Assembly: GCA_021787935.1 (NCBI GenBank)
Contig: JAJYLC010000018.1
Coordinates: 1 to 34,514 of the forward strand
DNA: 34,514 nt
Reading direction: 5' to 3'
DNA from: Chloroflexota bacterium
GTDB taxonomy: Bacteria; Chloroflexota; Dehalococcoidia; SZUA-161
In this document: one piece after another, positions 8,666 to 16,153 of the stretch
How positions within the stretch are numbered: position 1 is the first letter of the stretch
How the letters are laid out: each line of letters opens with the position of its first letter
The notes under the pieces: model-generated
Database searches by the model: none
What the model saw: only the letters and a program-made list of their open reading frames with translations
Told to the model about the DNA's origin: nothing
Program-made: the position numbers and the translations under genes

Positions 8666-10618
8666 ATGGCGAAGTTGAAAAAGCTGCTTGAGCCGGTCAG
8701 AATTGGGAAGCTGGAGTTGAGGAACAGGATTGTGATGGCGCCCATAAATTCTCACCTCGGTACCGAACTGGGTGGGGTAAACGACAGGTTGATAGATTAT
8801 TACGTGGAAAGAGCTAAGGGTGGGGTGGGTCTAATAATAACAGATGCCATGTGTATCGATTGGCCTGTGGGTAAGGCTGGCACGAGTCCGCTAAGGATAG
8901 ACGGCTGGAAATATGTCAGCGCTTTGCACGACCTGACTGACGCAGTCCATGAATATGGCGCCAAAGTTGCAGCGCAACTGCACCATGCGGGAAGGCAGAA
9001 CTCGATGGCAGTTTGCGCCGAAGGTCAACAGCTTGTGGCCCCTTCGGCGATTCCCTGTCTACCCACCGGGGGCGACATGCCCCGCGAGTTGACAATTAAG
9101 GAGATCGAGGAGTTAATCAATAAATTCGTCCTGGCCGCCCAGAGAGCCAAGGCCGCTGGGTTTGACGCTGTGGAGATTCACGGGGCTCACGGATATCTGG
9201 TTACTCAGTTCATGTCTCCGCATACCAATAAGCGCACTGATGAGTACGGAGGAAGTTTTGAAGGCAGGATGAAATTCCCGCTCAAAATTGTAGAGGGCAT
9301 GAGGGCAACGCTGGGGCCTGATTATCCCATTTTGTTCAGGATGTGCGCCGATGAATATGTCGAGGGAGGACTCACTCTGGAAGATAGCAAGCTGATTGCG
9401 CAGAGGCTGGTGGCTGCCGGGGTAGATGCCCTCGATATAACGTCTGGCATCTACGAGTCACCACCTGCGTGGCACGCTTGGATTTACCCGATATACGACA
9501 TGGTGCCCGGCTGCCGGGTATATCTTGCTGAGGCGATTAAAAAGGCAGTTAATGTACCGGTCATCGCCTCCGGCAGGCTTGGTGATCCTGTACTGGCAGA
9601 GAAGGTTATTAAGGATGGCAAAGCAGACCTGGTCGCCATGGGCAGATCCCTGCTCGTCGACCCGGAGTTACCGACAAAGGCGAGTGAGGGGAGACTGGAC
9701 GATATCCGTCCTTGCCTTTACTGCGACGAAGGTTGTGTCGGTGGCCTTTCGAATCTGTGGCACATTGACTGCCAGGTCAATGCGGCTCTAGGCAGGGAGA
9801 GGGAGTTCCAGATCAAGGCGGTCGAGAAGGTTAAACGGGTGGTCGTCATCGGTGGGGGTCCCGCGGGTATGGAAGCGGCGAGGGTGGCAGCGTTGAGGGG
9901 ACACGATGTAACACTGTTTGAGAAAGAGAAAAAGCTGGGGGGCCAACTGATACCAGCCTCAGTGCCCTCGTTCAAGTATCCTGTCAAGGAACAGATAAGT
10001 TATCTCGAAAAACAAATGAATAAGCTGGAAGTAAAGGTCAAACTGGGGAGAAAAGCTAACGCGGCATTGATTAGGAGGCTAAAGCCAGACGTGGTAATAC
10101 TGGCGACAGGTGCCTCTCATCTTGTTCCGGATATTCCCGGGATTGGCAGGCGTAACGTGATTACCGCCAGCGAGATACTGCTAGGGAAGAGGAAAGCTGG
10201 CGAGAGGGTGGCTATCATCGGTGGTGGGGAGGTGGGATGTGAACTTGGCTGGTTCCTGGCGGAGCAAGGGAGAAAGGTGACCATAATCGAGATGCAGTAT
10301 GCGGTGGCAAGTGGTATGAATCTGTTCAGCCGCTTCTACCTGCTGAACAAGTTGGCGGAGCTTGGGGTGGAGACGTTAATCGGCACGATGGCGAAGGAGA
10401 TCACGGACAAGGGTGTGGCTGTCGTCGATATGGATGGAAACAAGAAGGTCATAGAGGCAGACACCGTGATCCTTGCTGCGGGCTTCAAGTCTAACAATGG
10501 GCTAGCAGAAGAGTTGAAGAGCGCAGTGCCGGAGCTATATTCAATCGGTGACTGTGCAAAGTTAGGCAAGATAAAGGGGGCAATCCATAGCGGAGCCCGT
10601 GTCGCACACCGTATTTAG
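8666..10618 (+). CDS. Old yellow enzyme-family FMN/FAD/4Fe-4S enoate reductase
   Basis: This 650-residue protein has the full architecture of 2,4-dienoyl-CoA reductase, enoate reductase and BaiCD-type enzymes. An N-terminal OYE TIM barrel (residues about 5-340) contains QLHHAGRQN, VEIHGAHGYLVTQFMSP and TNKRTDEYGGS, for FMN and substrate binding. A 4Fe-4S cluster site follows with the canonical Cx2Cx3Cx11C spacing (C350, C353, C357, C369). An FAD-binding Rossmann motif (VIGGGPAGMEAA) and a second NAD(P)H-binding motif (AIIGGGEVGCELG) complete it. Electrons would pass from NAD(P)H through FAD and the cluster to FMN, reducing an activated C=C bond. The length is normal. AGGGAG precedes the ATG at 8666, 31 bases after the previous gene. 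The true substrate is not evident; the DUF362 and isomerase partners argue against plain beta-oxidation. Confidence 0.93.
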   Translation: MAKLKKLLEPVRIGKLELRNRIVMAPINSHLGTELGGVNDRLIDYYVERAKGGVGLIITDAMCIDWPVGKAGTSPLRIDGWKYVSALHDLTDAVHEYGAKVAAQLHHAGRQNSMAVCAEGQQLVAPSAIPCLPTGGDMPRELTIKEIEELINKFVLAAQRAKAAGFDAVEIHGAHGYLVTQFMSPHTNKRTDEYGGSFEGRMKFPLKIVEGMRATLGPDYPILFRMCADEYVEGGLTLEDSKLIAQRLVAAGVDALDITSGIYESPPAWHAWIYPIYDMVPGCRVYLAEAIKKAVNVPVIASGRLGDPVLAEKVIKDGKADLVAMGRSLLVDPELPTKASEGRLDDIRPCLYCDEGCVGGLSNLWHIDCQVNAALGREREFQIKAVEKVKRVVVIGGGPAGMEAARVAALRGHDVTLFEKEKKLGGQLIPASVPSFKYPVKEQISYLEKQMNKLEVKVKLGRKANAALIRRLKPDVVILATGASHLVPDIPGIGRRNVITASEILLGKRKAGERVAIIGGGEVGCELGWFLAEQGRKVTIIEMQYAVASGMNLFSRFYLLNKLAELGVETLIGTMAKEITDKGVAVVDMDGNKKVIEADTVILAAGFKSNNGLAEELKSAVPELYSIGDCAKLGKIKGAIHSGARVAHRI

Positions 10619-10908
10619 CTTTGTAAAGCATAACGAAGGAAATTAAGTAGGAAGAATTGCATGAAAGCATAACGCGCCTGCCAGGCTCAGGCATGAACGT
10701 TGTCAACGAAAGTGGGAGAATCAGACCTTTTGAAGTAGCGACGGCTTCGTTGGCATAGATGATTTACAGTTTGCCCAACTAGGAAACCTTAGGCAGAAAC
10801 ACTCACCAAGAGGGCGTCTTGTCGAGTCACATTCGTCCAGAATGTGCGGTATGGAGGTTAATCCCAAGTCATGGCGAGTCTAACTGCTCGCTGCCTTTGT
10901 AGTGCCTC
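10619..10908. other. Convergent intergenic region
   Basis: About 290 bases separate the operon end from the convergent MarR gene. The 11-mer AAAGCATAACG is repeated directly at 10625-10635 and 10664-10674. A GCCTG/CAGGC hairpin lies at 10676-10692 but lacks a T-tract, so it is only a weak terminator candidate. No gene was seen. Confidence 0.4.
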
Positions 10909-11427
10909 CTACCACCTGAGCGTTATGGGCTTCCCTGTCATGCTTTCAGGTGATCGTTTTACCTCAAGGTACAACTTGTCAAGCGCTTTGTCTCTAAGCT
11001 CTCGGTGCCACTCCTGACATTCTTTCTGCTTCTTCGCTGGCATATCGGCCATCAAATCCGACACTGCCGACCGAAATACGGGAAGCCCATCGGCTAACAG
11101 TTTTTCGCCCTTACCAGTCATTTTGATCTCAGTGAAGGGATGCCCCTTACGCTTGGGTATGCGCTGGACAAGGCCCTCCTTTTCCATTCTGTTGAGCAAA
11201 CCGGCAATGGTCTGGTTCTCTCGATGGGCGATACGCGCTACCTCGGCAGGAATCAAGGGGCCAGGATGATCTCTACAGGCCCACAGCACTAATAATTTTT
11301 CTGGTGTTATGCCCACCCTAGCTAGCCTGGCCTCGGCTACTCTGTTGACAGCTAACCACGCTTGGCGAAGCAGCGCGTAAGTGGTGAGGACTGTGTCTGA
11401 GAACTCTAAGTCATAGACATCGGGCAT
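10909..11427 (-). CDS. MarR-family transcriptional regulator
   Basis: This 172-residue protein has the MarR winged helix-turn-helix: an N-terminal dimerisation helix, LARVGITPEKLLVLWACRDHPGPLIPAEVARIAHRENQTIAGLLNRMEKEGLVQRI for helices 2-4, and the wing KRKGHPFTEIKMTGKGEKLL. GAGGAG seven bases before the ATG supports the start. MarR proteins usually bind palindromes near their own promoter and respond to small phenolic or lipophilic ligands. The gene converges on the enoate reductase operon, so it may or may not control it. Its own promoter is recognisable upstream, with an 8-bp palindrome AAGTACTT between the -10 and the start that could be part of an operator. Confidence 0.92.
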   Translation of the reverse strand: MPDVYDLEFSDTVLTTYALLRQAWLAVNRVAEARLARVGITPEKLLVLWACRDHPGPLIPAEVARIAHRENQTIAGLLNRMEKEGLVQRIPKRKGHPFTEIKMTGKGEKLLADGLPVFRSAVSDLMADMPAKKQKECQEWHRELRDKALDKLYLEVKRSPESMTGKPITLRW

Positions 11428-11463
11428 TATTTAGCTCCTCTCAAAGTAAGTACTTAAGCTCGA

Positions 11464-11491
11464 ATTATACATTAATTTTCCTGAATGGCAA
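11464..11491 (-). promoter_or_regulatory. Sigma-70-like promoter of the marR gene
   Basis: On the minus strand TTGCCA (11491-11486, five of six matches to TTGACA) and TATAAT (11469-11464, perfect) are 16 bases apart. The start of transcription would be near 11457, about 30 bases upstream of the ATG. The palindrome AAGTACTT lies in the leader and could serve autoregulation. Confidence 0.7.
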
Positions 11492-11834
11492 GCCGTTCGA
11501 TCGCATTACTTCTGTGCCAGCAGTTGAGAAGATGGCCGTCAGGAATGCAGGCCAAATGAAGTTGATGCTTGACCAAAAGCTTTTCGACTCAAGGTGTTGC
11601 GAACAGCACCTGTCGAGAATGTGTAAGGTCACTTTTGCTTGGAATGTTACCTAACATCCAGACAAATCGTTGAAGGAAGTCCTGCTCAAGGGTGAGACTA
11701 CAATATCTGAGGTAGCGGAAGGAGCAGAAACGGGAAGCTAACTCAAGGAAAGTTTCCCCACGGTGCTCAGGAAGCTACACGTAGCCTGAACATGGCATAG
11801 CGGAGAGCATAAAGGAGCATGAACCTGATTCGAG
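11492..11834. other. Likely left border zone of the mobile element, no intact gene
   Basis: No gene is convincing in this stretch. Short open segments on the plus strand (about 11515-11650 and 11659-11740) have protein-like composition (for example LKEVLLKGETTISEVAEGAE) and may be fragments of a decayed gene. At 11711-11719 the sequence GGTAGCGGA, in a looser 15-of-20 match, resembles the tRNA-Met 3' end at 20301. It could mark the far attachment site of the element, but the match is weak. Confidence 0.35.
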
Positions 11835-12782
11835 TTAGTAGACCTGCTTAATCCAATGTATCCTGGTTATGGGGTCTTCCATCGTAACATAGCAAGAGTT
11901 CTGGTATTGATGCTGTTCCACTTCCCTCGCTCGCCTCTCCATCTCAGGCGTCACAGGGTAGATAGTCCTTTTCTCAGGGTCATCCGCCAGCCAGCCCCTA
12001 GTCGTACCATGCGCTGCAGAGAACATCTCCACCTGTCCTGTGGGCTTGTCGATCTCTGTCCCTGCCCAGACCTTGGATAGTTCATCCTGCCAGAAGGAAC
12101 TCAGGGGATTTTCCAACATACCCTGCCATCTGATTCGTGGGGCCACTACATAGGTTCGCATCCTCACCTGCTCGCACGAAGCTCCCTCAGCGCAATATCT
12201 GCACTTCCCACAGCGTGGTATCTCTCCGAATCTTTCTTCCGCCTTAATCATCATCTGGGTGAACACATCGTTCTGCCTCTTCCCTGCAAACTCAAGTAAG
12301 TATGGCGGACGCTTGACCATGAAACCATCGAAGAATGGCAGATAACGACTCAGCACCAGCTTGGGGAAGTGGAAAGCAAGCAGCAGTATCTGATTGCGAT
12401 GCCCTGGCAGGGAGAGGAAGTTCACCACGTACTCTCTGGCTTTGGTGTCCTCTATGGGCAATTGTAGCCCCGCCTCATCAATGAATATCATGGCGTTCTC
12501 CAGCGTGGCACATTCGTCCGGATGTTCTTTAATGACAAAGTTCTTGGGTAATAGGTACTGCTTGTCCCTGGGCAAGCCCACCACCGCAGGCAGCAAGTCG
12601 TACTTATGGCTGTACCTCTCCAGAAGCCAGTACGCCAGCGCAGACTTCCCTGTCCGCTTGTCACCCATAATGAGGAAAGTGCTCTCACGAAGAATCACGT
12701 TATCCCACACAGTTCCCGACTGGTCGGCCTTATCTCCCATCCCCAGTCTCTCCAGAAATTCATTCACTTTGTCTGCGTCCAC
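11835..12782 (-). CDS. P-loop ATPase with cysteine cluster (Zot/packaging-ATPase-like)
   Basis: This 315-residue protein has a Walker A motif GDKRTGKS (residues 40-47) and a Walker B motif AMIFIDEAG (97-105, D102-E103). A putative metal-binding CxxCxxCx5C follows at C191, C194, C197 and C203. The segment FLIMGDKRTGKSALAYWLLE, then ENAMIFIDEAGLQL, resembles the general style of zonula-occludens-toxin/FtsK-like ATPases carried by filamentous phages and plasmids. I see no transmembrane helix, unlike classic Zot, so a DNA-translocating or clamp-loader-associated role is equally possible. The GTG start is supported by AGAGGAGG five bases upstream. It is the last gene of the minus-strand module, 45 bases after the DnaX-like gene, which suggests the two ATPases are made together. 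No close family was recognised. Confidence 0.8.
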   Translation of the reverse strand: MDADKVNEFLERLGMGDKADQSGTVWDNVILRESTFLIMGDKRTGKSALAYWLLERYSHKYDLLPAVVGLPRDKQYLLPKNFVIKEHPDECATLENAMIFIDEAGLQLPIEDTKAREYVVNFLSLPGHRNQILLLAFHFPKLVLSRYLPFFDGFMVKRPPYLLEFAGKRQNDVFTQMMIKAEERFGEIPRCGKCRYCAEGASCEQVRMRTYVVAPRIRWQGMLENPLSSFWQDELSKVWAGTEIDKPTGQVEMFSAAHGTTRGWLADDPEKRTIYPVTPEMERRAREVEQHQYQNSCYVTMEDPITRIHWIKQVY

Positions 12783-12827
12783 TTTGCCTCCTCTTGTTAG
12801 ACTGATTTGTAGCTGCTTACGTCTACC

Positions 12828-13511
12828 TTAAGCCTTTTTCAACTGACAAACCTGCTCTAAGGTGTTCTCTGCCATTCTCATGTTGCCCTGTGCACTCTCT
12901 GCTATGAACTGCAAATGGCGAGAGTCAGGGCTTATGCCCACGCTCTTACAGATGGACTCCAACTTCTCTCTTATCTGCTCTGGCTTCAGCTTGACAAAAG
13001 GGAACATCTGGCAGCGCGAAACGGCGGTATCAGGTATCTTCTCCAGATGTGTGGTGCACAGGATAATGACCAGGTGAGGCGGTGGTTCTTCCAGCAGTTT
13101 CAGCATCCCGTTCCAGGCCGCTTCGGTAAGCTGGTGACATTCGTCTATGATATACACCTTGCGCTTCCCCATCGGGAAAAGGTGAGCTCGATAGGCAAGC
13201 TCCTTTACTTCGTCAATCCCCCTGAAGCGAGCCCCGTCAATTTCCAGCACGTCCCAATGGCCGCCCTCTCGAATCAGCCTGCACGACTGGCATTGACCGC
13301 AAGGCTCACCATCCCCGTCCATGCTCTGGCAGTTGAGCGCCATCGCTAGAACCCTGGCAGTGGTGGTCTTGCCCGTACCGCTTGGCCCGCACAGCAGGTA
13401 GGCATGATGAAACGTGTTACCCTTAGCCTGGTTTATGAGTATGCTGGTAACCTCGTCTTGCCCCTGGACATCAGCAAACTTCATTGGTCTATACGTCTGA
13501 TAGAAGCTCAT
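12828..13511 (-). CDS. Truncated DnaX-like clamp-loader AAA+ ATPase
   Basis: This 227-residue protein is plainly the N-terminal part of DNA polymerase III gamma/tau. It shows the YQTYRPMKFADVQGQ start, Walker A GPSGTGKT (residues 42-49), the zinc module C61, C71, C74 and C77, and Walker B IIDECH (121-126). Sensor 1 is CTTH (152-155) and the SRC arginine-finger motif is at 166-168. Host DnaX proteins run to 500 or more residues; this one stops at the end of AAA+ domains I-II. The collar (domain III) and tau tails are absent, and the sequence after the stop does not continue them in any frame I checked. All catalytic motifs are intact, so it is probably a functional reduced homologue, not a pseudogene. 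GGGGGTG precedes the ATG. It belongs to the mobile element and lies 11 bases after the SymE-like gene. Confidence 0.9.
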   Translation of the reverse strand: MSFYQTYRPMKFADVQGQDEVTSILINQAKGNTFHHAYLLCGPSGTGKTTTARVLAMALNCQSMDGDGEPCGQCQSCRLIREGGHWDVLEIDGARFRGIDEVKELAYRAHLFPMGKRKVYIIDECHQLTEAAWNGMLKLLEEPPPHLVIILCTTHLEKIPDTAVSRCQMFPFVKLKPEQIREKLESICKSVGISPDSRHLQFIAESAQGNMRMAENTLEQVCQLKKA

Positions 13512-13522
13512 ATTGTCACCCC

Positions 13523-13726
13523 CTATCTAGTAAGGAGAGCGCTATCAATTGCCCCATCTCGCACTCTCTTTCTCTCAATGATGATCCTCCCGTCCAAGGC
13601 CGTCAGTTGGACATCCACGCCGTAAGGAAAGCCCTCTCTGACTAGCCATTTACCGGCTACTCGAATAGAGGGCACATAGCCATTATTTTGAGGGAAGGAG
13701 ACTACTTTAAGATTGCGTCGTCTCAT
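13523..13726 (-). CDS. SymE-like small protein
   Basis: This 67-residue protein contains the SymE-type core: VPSIRVAGKWLVREGFPYG, then VDVQLTALDGRIIIERKR. The family consensus is V-P-x-I-R-L-x-G-x-W-L-x-x-x-G-F followed by a strand and G-x-I-x-I, an AbrB-like swapped-hairpin fold. In E. coli SymE is an SOS-induced protein whose overproduction is toxic and which is repressed by an antisense RNA; relatives are common on mobile elements. The arginine/lysine-rich N-terminus (MRRRNLK) fits nucleic-acid binding. The ATG lacks a strong ribosome binding site (only AAGGCCGGG upstream), which could mean weak translation. It lies directly upstream of the DnaX-like gene. No antisense RNA can be shown from sequence alone. 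Confidence 0.7.
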   Translation of the reverse strand: MRRRNLKVVSFPQNNGYVPSIRVAGKWLVREGFPYGVDVQLTALDGRIIIERKRVRDGAIDSALLTR

Positions 13727-13920
13727 GGCTTACCCGGCCTTGTGGCTGATCTCGCACTGGCTCTAATCGCTACCATCTAATATTGCACAATTTATCCTTT
13801 TGTTCATTAGGAGGATGAACCTTCATTCCCTAATAATGTTCGGCGGCGCTGTTTCTCAGTGGACAGGCGTTTCAGTAGATACGGGGCACGCGTTCGCCTT
13901 AGCCGAGCCCGCCAATCCCT

Positions 13921-14433
13921 CTATCTCCCGCCATAAAGGGCGAGGCGCGGGTTTGACCAGGCAGCATCACCAGCCTGCCGTCCCGCTGTTGTGAGACGGA
14001 AATACTTTCGTGATGGCCCTGGTGGGTAATGGTCTTGGAAGGCTGAAGGCTCTTCTCGACCCGTAGGCTCGACCCATTCCAAACGCTGGAGATTGGAGAA
14101 GTAAACAACGAAGGAGTGAAAGCGACAACTGGTGGCCTTATAGGGAAGACGGGCCAGGAATCTTTCAGTTAGCCTCTCGATCTCCTCAGGACTTATGGCA
14201 CGCCTTTCGCGCCTGGCTCGTCGCTCTTCCTCTCTGGTAGCCCTATCTAAAGCTATGGCTTCGAGAAGGGCTGTCTTGTAGTGGTAAAAGATGTCTGCCT
14301 GGGGAGCGCCGACATCGGGGTCTATCTTGGCCGAGCCATTAGGACCGTGTCCGAGGAGGAATTCCCTGATAAACCAGGCACAGCCAAAGGGGCGCAGAAA
14401 ACCGCCTCTAGCCGGCCTTAGCGGTTCGACCAC
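13921..14433 (-). CDS. Hypothetical protein with possible C-terminal winged helix
   Basis: I do not recognise this 170-residue protein firmly. It starts at GTG (14433) with an excellent AAGGAGGG site just upstream. It has a conserved-looking N-terminus (GGFLRPFGCAWFIREFLLGHGP), a phrase APQADIFYHYKTALLEA, and an arginine-rich helix (RATREEERRARRERR). The C-terminal segment (YFSNLQRLEWVEPTG, then RKYFRLTTAGRQAGD) reads like the recognition helix and wing of a MarR/PadR-type winged helix. It may be a DNA-binding accessory protein of the element. It lies 25 bases downstream of the minimal recombinase gene and is probably co-transcribed with it. A 194-base gap separates it from the SymE-like gene. 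Confidence 0.7.
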   Translation of the reverse strand: MVEPLRPARGGFLRPFGCAWFIREFLLGHGPNGSAKIDPDVGAPQADIFYHYKTALLEAIALDRATREEERRARRERRAISPEEIERLTERFLARLPYKATSCRFHSFVVYFSNLQRLEWVEPTGREEPSAFQDHYPPGPSRKYFRLTTAGRQAGDAAWSNPRLALYGGR

Positions 14434-14458
14434 CGGAACCCTCCTTCACTCAAGGTAA

Positions 14459-15133
14459 TCAGGAAGTCCTCTTGTCCCAGAGCTTTTGATACCATTCTTT
14501 GTGCTCTTGTCCAGAGACCTTTCTGTATTTGGCAGTGGTGTTAAAGCTGGAGTGCCCCAAATGCTCTTGAAGCAACCTGAGGCCATCACCGGAATCATCT
14601 ACCTTTACAGCATGCACCGCGAAGGCATCTCTCAGCCTGTGCGGGCTCACCCCATGTACTTTACCTGTCTCCGGATTAGTCAGGTCGGGAAGTTCAGCCC
14701 TATCAGCACATTCCCTTACTATCTGCCAGGCACGATGCCGGTTAATTCTGAAGATGAGGCCCTTTGTTTTATCCCTGGTGATGAAGTCACGAAGCATCTC
14801 TAAGGTATCGGTATCAACAGGTAAAGTTCTTACCCGGCGGTGCTCTCTTTCCTGGGCTAGCGCCTTTTCGACGCTATCGCCGCAGATCGGGCAGAATTTA
14901 TGGCTTTTGCCCAGTCTTGCTCCGCACTTCGGGCAGGAAAGCTTTAGCCGGGCCTTGAGATGCTCTATACTGACCGTGCCCTGGGCAAAGTCTATATCTT
15001 CCACCTTCAAGGCCAAGGCCTCACTAATGCGGCAGCCCAATCGAAACAGGAGCCTGATAAGCAGCCTGTCTCTGAAGCAGGTGGCCGCTTTCTCCAGACC
15101 TTCTACCTCTTCCTCGTCAAGATAAGCCTTCAT
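14459..15133 (-). CDS. Minimal tyrosine recombinase with inserted zinc ribbon
   Basis: This 224-residue protein is a phage-integrase-family catalytic domain without the usual N-terminal core-binding domain. The catalytic residues are visible: R35 (GCRISEAL), a candidate lysine near K60/K64, H165 and R168 (SPHRLRDAFAVH), H194 (EHLGHSS) and nucleophile Y203 (TTAKYRKV). Between the first arginine strand region and the beta-hairpin lies a zinc ribbon with C67, C70, C81 and C84 (CPKCG, CPICG). Such an insertion in the catalytic domain is unusual. Lack of the arm-type and core-binding domains suggests it relies on a partner for DNA recognition, or acts as a resolvase or invertase rather than the integrase of the element. 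The next gene downstream begins 25 bases on. Confidence 0.9.
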   Translation of the reverse strand: MKAYLDEEEVEGLEKAATCFRDRLLIRLLFRLGCRISEALALKVEDIDFAQGTVSIEHLKARLKLSCPKCGARLGKSHKFCPICGDSVEKALAQEREHRRVRTLPVDTDTLEMLRDFITRDKTKGLIFRINRHRAWQIVRECADRAELPDLTNPETGKVHGVSPHRLRDAFAVHAVKVDDSGDGLRLLQEHLGHSSFNTTAKYRKVSGQEHKEWYQKLWDKRTS

Positions 15134-15187
15134 TTATTGTTCACCGTTGCCCGTTAGCTTCTGCCATCGGTATCATCGAGCCTCTTC

Positions 15188-16153
15188 TCAAGGAGGGGCG
15201 CTGCCCATGTATAACTTGAGGAGTTCTTCAAGGCTAAGGCTACAAACCTTGTGTTGAACAGTGCTCAAGATGAAGGGAAAAGGGGCAGGATCCCGGCATG
15301 TGGTACAGACAATATCTACTGTTTGCCCTCTGAGCAGTACACCTATCTGTGAAGGACTCAGATCAATGGCAAGCTTGCCACTGCACTTATCGCAAATGAA
15401 CCACCATGTGCCTTGTAGCTCCTTCAGCAAATCCTTGAGACTGGCAGTAAGTGCCCTGACCTTAGAAGCAGCGTAGTCTTTCCACTGCGCTGCTTTCATT
15501 AGTTCGAGGCGCTTCTCAGCCTCGGCCTCTGCTCTCCTTTCGAATTCAGCGGTCAAGCGCTCATTTACCAGTGCATTAACCTCCGCAAGGTAGTAACTCT
15601 TGAACCGATCGGGCCACTGGTCTCTAGCACCTAGAATGCTATCTGCAATCTGACTTGCTCTAGAATCGATGACTTTTGCTATCTCAGAGGGCAAGCCACG
15701 CTGCTTAAGCACCTCTACCAGCCTTCCATAGACTAGGGAAGGCATCTGTGACTGGATATCCCTCTCCAGTTCCTGGGAGCGCTCCTGCGCCTTCCTCTCA
15801 ATCTCCTCTACCTTTGCCTGTAGAAACTGATCTCTCATCTCCTCCAGAGTAAGTTCACCACCCTCAGGGAACTTCATCCTCAATTCTCTCAGCGACGACA
15901 GTTCCTGCTCAGCCTCACCCAGCCTACCGGACAGCTCATTAACCTCGCCCCGGGTTTTGGTGAGGCCTGAAGAAAGCTCGCCGTTTGCGTGCATTTCAGT
16001 TTTTAGCTGTGCTTCGAGCTTGGCTACCTTTTCTTTCAACTGGGTTGCTTCCGCGGTCAGGGAGTCCCGCTCCTCTTTCACTTGGGAGTAATATTTCAGC
16101 GCCTCAAGGTCTCGGAGATACGCTTCCATCTTCTGGAATTCATTTGCCACCAT
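15188..16153 (-). CDS. Coiled-coil protein with C-terminal zinc ribbon
   Basis: This 321-residue protein is unrecognised as a family. Residues about 5-100 are a dense heptad-rich coiled coil (KMEAYLRDLEALKYYSQVKEERDSL onwards), followed by more charged helices to about 240. The C-terminal part has two CxxC pairs (C254/C257 and C283/C286), ICDKCSGKL and VCTTCRDP, which form a likely zinc ribbon. There is no signal peptide or membrane segment. Its start overlaps the end of the upstream HTH coiled-coil gene by 14 bases, so translation is probably coupled and the two proteins may interact. A structural or DNA-bridging role, for example in partition or scaffolding, is a guess. Confidence 0.75.
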   Translation of the reverse strand: MVANEFQKMEAYLRDLEALKYYSQVKEERDSLTAEATQLKEKVAKLEAQLKTEMHANGELSSGLTKTRGEVNELSGRLGEAEQELSSLRELRMKFPEGGELTLEEMRDQFLQAKVEEIERKAQERSQELERDIQSQMPSLVYGRLVEVLKQRGLPSEIAKVIDSRASQIADSILGARDQWPDRFKSYYLAEVNALVNERLTAEFERRAEAEAEKRLELMKAAQWKDYAASKVRALTASLKDLLKELQGTWWFICDKCSGKLAIDLSPSQIGVLLRGQTVDIVCTTCRDPAPFPFILSTVQHKVCSLSLEELLKLYMGSAPP

